Assembly (NCBI GenBank): GCA_004802705.1
Contig: SGPL01000834.1
Location: 1-10,745, forward strand
Direction: 5' to 3'
From: Bondarzewia mesenterica
Taxonomy: Eukaryota > Basidiomycota > Agaricomycetes > Russulales > Bondarzewiaceae
DNA: 10,745 bases
Shown: positions 7,315 through 10,745 of the stretch, piece by piece
Layout of the letters: every line of letters begins with the position of its first letter
Numbering within the stretch: position 1 is the stretch's first letter
Translations under genes and position numbers: made by a program
Notes under the pieces: generated by a model
What the model was told of the DNA's origin: nothing
The model's input: only the letters and a program-made list of their open reading frames with translations
Database searches by the model: none

Positions 7315-8303
7315 ATGGCTATCTCAATGGATCACCTTCCAGCACATTGCGCTCCTCTCCAAGTTCAACGGTGTATATATTCTACAGTGTGCTGCATGTC
7401 GTACAGTTCGCACTTTTCGTCTATGAAGGAAAAAGCACTACGTCGTTTTCCTCCTTTCTGATTCGCCTTTCGCTCGGGCCCAACCACGGGGCACACCACA
7501 CCAATCGAATCTCATCTTGAGCCTCATATTCTCTCTCCTTCAGCCTCACCACCATCCCCGCATCTCACCGCTCTCCAAACTCAAGCAATTCTAGAACCTC
7601 CCTGGTCTCAGCCGGGATCATCAGAGAATCTTCCTGTCCTTCAGGATAAGGATGACGTGGACTCGATTGATAATATTGTGTCGTCTCAGCTGGGATCATC
7701 AGAGAATCTTCCTGTTTTTCAAGATGAGGACAGCATGGACTCGATCAATAATATTATGTCATATGATCCTGAGCACACTGGGGTAAGTCTAGGGTGTCCA
7801 TACATAATTGCCTAACTACCATGTTTGGTTACTTTCAGCTCCCACCAGTGGATGCATTATTCAAGCTATCTAAAGACTTCCCGCACTCACTAGAAGGGGC
7901 CGCCAAGATGCTCGCTATCATGTTTAGCATGCGCGATGAACACTTGGCTCGAAAGCGCCGCGCCAAGAAGAGAATAAAACACGTCACTCTGCAAAGGGAG
8001 ATGTGGGAGGCGGAGTTGGAGAAGGCAGAGGAAGAGTACGGGTGGATGGTGAAGAGTAGTGGCGTTGTTACCGTCGAACACTTGGCTCGAAAGCAACTCG
8101 CCGAGAAGGCAACCCAATACGTGACTCTGCGAAAGGAGATGTGGGAGGCAGAGTTAGAGGCGGCGGAGAAAGACTGCGGGCAGATGATAATAAGTATGGG
8201 CATTGTTATCGTCACACTGCACAATAGGGGAATGCCAGTTGTAATGCCGCCCTTGTCTGTGTCGTCAGATGAACAGAGCGACGTCAAAGAAGAATATGAT
8301 TAG
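7315..8303 (+). CDS. Unknown protein with two internal tandem duplications and a predicted coiled coil
   Basis: The well-supported part runs from about 7544 to the TAG at 8301-8303, with one intron at 7783-7838 (GTAAGT, CCTAAC branch, TTTCAG, phase 0). Before the intron is a 26-residue acidic repeat in tandem (GSSENLPVLQDKDDVDSI, then GSSENLPVFQDEDSMDSI). After it comes LPPVDALFKLSKDFPHSLEG, then a 46-residue tandem repeat (EHLARK...TLQREMWEAELEKAEEEY, then EHLARK...TLRKEMWEAELEAAEKD), rich in E/K/R/A/L and coiled-coil-like, and an acidic end SSDEQSDVKEEYD. Upstream the same frame reaches an ATG at 7315 (MAISMDHLPAH) but crosses a TGA at 7459-7461. Either an intron ending in the strong acceptor at 7541-7543 removes it, or the start differs, or the gene is broken. 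I do not recognise the family. No enzyme motif or membrane segment is evident; a scaffold or DNA-binding accessory role would be a guess. Confidence 0.62.
7603..7758 (+). repeat. 78-bp in-frame tandem duplication
   Basis: Units 7603-7680 and 7681-7758 are each 26 codons. The block GGGATCATCAGAGAATCTTC is identical in both, while the 3' parts differ by scattered substitutions and no indels. The lack of indels fits selection on the reading frame or recent origin. Confidence 0.9.
7938..8213 (+). repeat. 138-bp in-frame tandem duplication
   Basis: Units 7938-8075 and 8076-8213 are each 46 codons. Both begin GAACACTTGGCTCGAAAG and share GAGATGTGGGAGGC. Divergence is higher than in the 78-bp repeat but again without indels, so the copies keep frame and heptad spacing. 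Confidence 0.9.
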
Positions 8304-8624
8304 ATTTTTTGTTTTTTTTTTTGCTCGCGGGTGGCTCCTTTTTTTTAAATTTAAATAGCTTCAGCAATGCTGTCGTTTCTCGTACCTCACTTCGCCTCTC
8401 TTTCCCTCCAGATGACTTATGTTGACTATCTGTTGTATGACTAGTTTTTGATCGACTAATATCATGTCCGGTGTCTTCCGGAGTACACATAATATTTGCG
8501 AGAGATAAAAGACGTGAAATTGGGGATCTCACAAAGAGGGTCATTTAATGTACCTTGAAATTAATACACAAATACTGATAGCAAGTGGAATTTAAACACA
8601 AAACATACAGTGAGAGGAGTCATG
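8304..8624. other. AT-rich spacer with no supported gene
   Basis: T-runs follow the stop of the upstream gene, including TTTTTTTTTAAATTTAAAT near 8340-8357, a likely 3' end region. A minus-strand frame here (8284-8544) has low-complexity Lys/Ser composition and no splice or family support. No transposon terminal repeat was recognised next to the transposase relic. Confidence 0.5.
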
Positions 8625-10745
8625 CTAGAGGTCATTGTTGAGCTCATCGGTAAATAATTCCCCATCCTCATCCTCCTCGCCACTCTGGCCAGCTTCATCA
8701 GCCCACTGCTCCTGATCGCAAGTCTCCAAAGTCAACTCCTCGGGATTGACGTCTGAATCCATGACATCTTCCATCGGTCAAGGCTGCGATAGTTCTAAGT
8801 TGGCATCCGTCGTCTCTCCATGTGCGACTCCGCATGCCTCCGACTCTTCACCGCTGAACTGGCATCAGGTGAATTGGTCGCCAGTGTCAGCATGAGTGTA
8901 TTGATAGCCCACGGTGAGTCCCCAGTAGAAACGCATGAGCATATCGTGGTCAACGAATCTGCTCACGAGAGGGACAACCTTGGTCAGGAATAAATGCAAC
9001 ACATATGAGGGTGTAGGTGATATGCACCGATTGATATAGTAGCTACGCCAGTCCTGCACATCTCTGGCACATTTCGAGAGGCCAATGGCATCAGCGTGGA
9101 CTTTACCTTTTGTGAATGCCAGAATGACATGGCAGCCGTGCAGGACATCGCTTGGGTCCACGAAGCCAAACGCGTGCTCACCGGCCATGGGGGGGAAAGA
9201 TATGGAGTCCAACCGATGGTCTTCCCAGGCAACAGGATCGCCGGTATGCTGGAACCAATGAACCCATAGGACGTCTAATCTGCGGGGAACATAATCCAGC
9301 ATGCCAGGTCCAGTGTACACGACATTGACATGATAGATACCGAGGATGCGCGCAAACCAGAACCGATGCCATGCGGCTGGATTGGGAGTGTCCTGACCTT
9401 CTTGGTGAGCGAGAACCATAATGTCGCTATGCAAGGTGCCCTCATGGATCACATCTTGAGACCGGCGAACATCATAGGACGTATAATTGATCTTGAGAAT
9501 TTGGTGTTTGAACATGCAGTCGCCCTTGAACAAGACACCGTCGTGCTCTCGACGTGCTTCATTATTTTCGACCGGGACCAAACCGACGTCAAAGGTGTTG
9601 GGCACCGCAGGCATATCTTGGCTCGACATTGATTCTTGGGCCAAGATTGCCTTGATGCGAGGGACGATATGATCCTTCAGTTTTGGAACGAAATTCTAAA
9701 TGTGACGTCGATCTTAAATAGTCATTCACTCCAACTCAGAATGAACAAATGGTGCTTACCTTGACCGCGGGGTCCCCTGCATGGTTTTGAATGAAAGATG
9801 GGATGATCTCGAGAAAATTTTGAGATTTCGCAATGTGATGATGAAGGGCGGGGTCGCTTGGAATGACTTCGGAAGGTGTGGTCACCTTATCATTGCGAAT
9901 CCGTGCACGGATGTGATGGAGGCGAGTCTGCCGCCTTTCGATCTCCATTAATTGCTTTGTAAAATGGTTGCGACTGGTCTGCTGGTATCGAGCCTTTGAA
10001 GTGCGGTGTTCAAGTTTGCCCTATGTGTTCACAACTGTCAGAGTCAGGGCCTTAGTGTTGGATGCAAGAGAAGAGACTCACCACTTCTGTGGAATACAAA
10101 TCGGTGGTCCCATACCGACAAATGGTCAAAGCATAATCGCCGAGTGCGTGCACCTTGTAGGTATTGAGGTTGAATGTTTTGGGCTGCCTTGCACCTATGC
10201 TCGATCCTGAAGCTGCTGGCATGGCTTTGCAGCCTCCCTTCTTGCTGGCTCGACGCAGATGTGCCTCTGCCTCACATTATAGCTCGCAAGTTGGGAAGGC
10301 CAAGCATGTCTTCTGGCTGAAATTGTGAAGTGCAACCCCCAGGGACGCAGTTACATCGTCCAAGAGGTCGAGCGTCAGGTCGGTGTGCATCTGAAGCTTT
10401 GCCAATCCATGCCATTGTGCAGATAAAAACAGCAGGCGCTGCACGTGTGCATTGTGTGGCTCAGGAAGAAGATCTTCGAACACTGGCATGGCGCACTATG
10501 GCATATCACATATTAGCATAAGTCAGAAAGGAGCCTTGTGAGTAAAAGGAAAGAGAACATTACCTGCAAGATATTTTCAATATCTCTTGCAGCCATCTGC
10601 TTCTTCTCTGAACAGTTTCGGGAGAACAGTTGAAGCGCATCGCTGAAGGATGGAATTTCTCGAAAACTAACCCAGTGCATGTATCAGCGACCTACAAAAT
10701 CAGACTTGTGCATAAGCCGACGAGGCTCTCTTACCAGCAATCCAA
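8625..10745 (-). pseudogene. C-terminal part of a CACTA/Plavaka-like transposase gene, disrupted and cut by the window edge
   Basis: Minus-strand exons: 10735-10745 (partial), 10564-10691, 10082-10495, 9760-10020, 9028-9695 and 8625-8958. The five introns (43-69 nt) have GTRNGN donors and YAG acceptors that close in phase. In protein order: FREIPSFSDAL; QMAARDIENILQ; FEDLLPEPHNAHVQRLLFL; AQWHGLAKLQMHTD; TFNLNTYKVHALGDY; GKLEHRTSKARY; ERRQTRLHHIRARI; HHHIAKSQNFLEII; HAGDPAVKNFVPKLKDHI; INYTSYDVRRSQD; LDVLWVHWFQ; AFGFVDPSDVLHGCHVI; DWRSYYINRFVDHDMLMRF; then an acidic tail ending ELNNDL. I recall this order from the C-terminal half of large transposon proteins in Agaricomycetes whose N-terminal half carries the CACTA-type catalytic region, which lies outside this window. 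In-frame stops: TGA 10684-10686, TAA 10277-10279 (Gln expected), TGA 8865-8867 and TGA 8778-8780; the 8865 stop could be genuine. The exact superfamily name is less certain than the homology. Confidence 0.78.
8625..10745 (-). mobile_element. Remnant of a cut-and-paste DNA transposon (CACTA/Plavaka-like), ends not found
   Basis: The element is inferred from the transposase relic only. The right side continues outside the window. Near the left side (8560-8625) I saw no terminal inverted repeat or target-site duplication, so the element boundary is unknown. Confidence 0.5.
8959..9027 (-). other. Stopless 69-nt intron in the transposase relic
   Basis: Minus-strand GTGCAT donor, CCTGAC branch-like site and GAGCAG acceptor. 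It is 23 codons long with no stop, so translation reads straight through it. Removing it joins DWRSYYIN to RFVDHDM, which restores the spacing I know from the family. Confidence 0.75.

Noticed and set aside
7835..8287. Minus-strand 150-codon frame
   Set aside because: It is the shadow of the plus-strand coiled-coil repeats; GAG/AAG-rich coding DNA leaves the opposite frame open.
8284..8544. Minus-strand 86-codon frame rich in Lys and Ser
   Set aside because: It is formed largely from T-runs of a likely 3' end region and has no splice or family support.
1..10745. CRISPR arrays, tRNA/rRNA genes, bacterial operons or a defence island
   Set aside because: No regularly spaced repeats or RNA gene signatures were noticed. 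The intron-rich eukaryotic gene structure makes a prokaryotic system implausible.

Overview
The window looks like a basidiomycete (most likely Agaricomycete) nuclear genome fragment. The evidence is many short spliceosomal introns of about 45-70 nt with GTRNGY-type donors, CTNAC-like branch points and YAG acceptors; a relic of the fungal translation factor eEF3; and several protein families that I recognise as large, lineage-specific families of mushroom-forming fungi. Nothing bacterial, viral or organellar was seen, and no RNA gene was found. Family names rest on remembered conservation because no search could be run.

Layout from left to right. Positions 1-136 hold a possible terminal exon on the minus strand. 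Positions 239-560 contain a diverged direct repeat and a 9-bp-arm palindrome. A decayed, 5'-truncated eEF3 (ABC-F ATPase) copy lies on the plus strand at about 906-2652; it keeps introns but carries frameshifts, stops, a wrecked second Walker A and an internal loss in the second ABC domain. A degenerate minus-strand coding relic with a 102-bp (34-codon) tandem duplication lies at about 2961-3475. A nearly intact eight-exon minus-strand gene of the DUF6698-like Agaricomycete family fills 3663-5188; all splice phases close, but two in-frame nonsense codons interrupt it. A 520-bp spacer with a 20-bp minisatellite separates it from a divergent plus-strand gene at 5708-6653. That gene encodes a Cys-containing hypothetical protein ending in a SUMO-interaction-like VIDLT motif, and it has one nonsense codon and two indels. 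A minus-strand three-exon candidate at about 7079-6641 converges on it. A plus-strand gene of unknown function at 7315-8303 carries two separate in-frame internal tandem duplications. The right end, 8625-10745, is the C-terminal part of a large CACTA/Plavaka-like transposase gene on the minus strand. It is multi-exonic, has several in-frame stops and runs off the window.

I see no operon-like or pathway logic. This is an accessory, repeat-rich neighbourhood where copies of multigene families and transposon genes decay at different rates. The DUF6698-like gene and the VIDLT gene are the freshest and could still be transcribed from their shared spacer. Several inferred nonsense codons are explainable as C:G to T:A transitions, which may point to methylation-driven decay. 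I did not find a convincing new defence or catalytic system. The most unusual items are the nearly perfect but twice-stopped DUF6698-like gene, the doubly self-duplicated coiled-coil gene and the VIDLT-tailed Cys protein.
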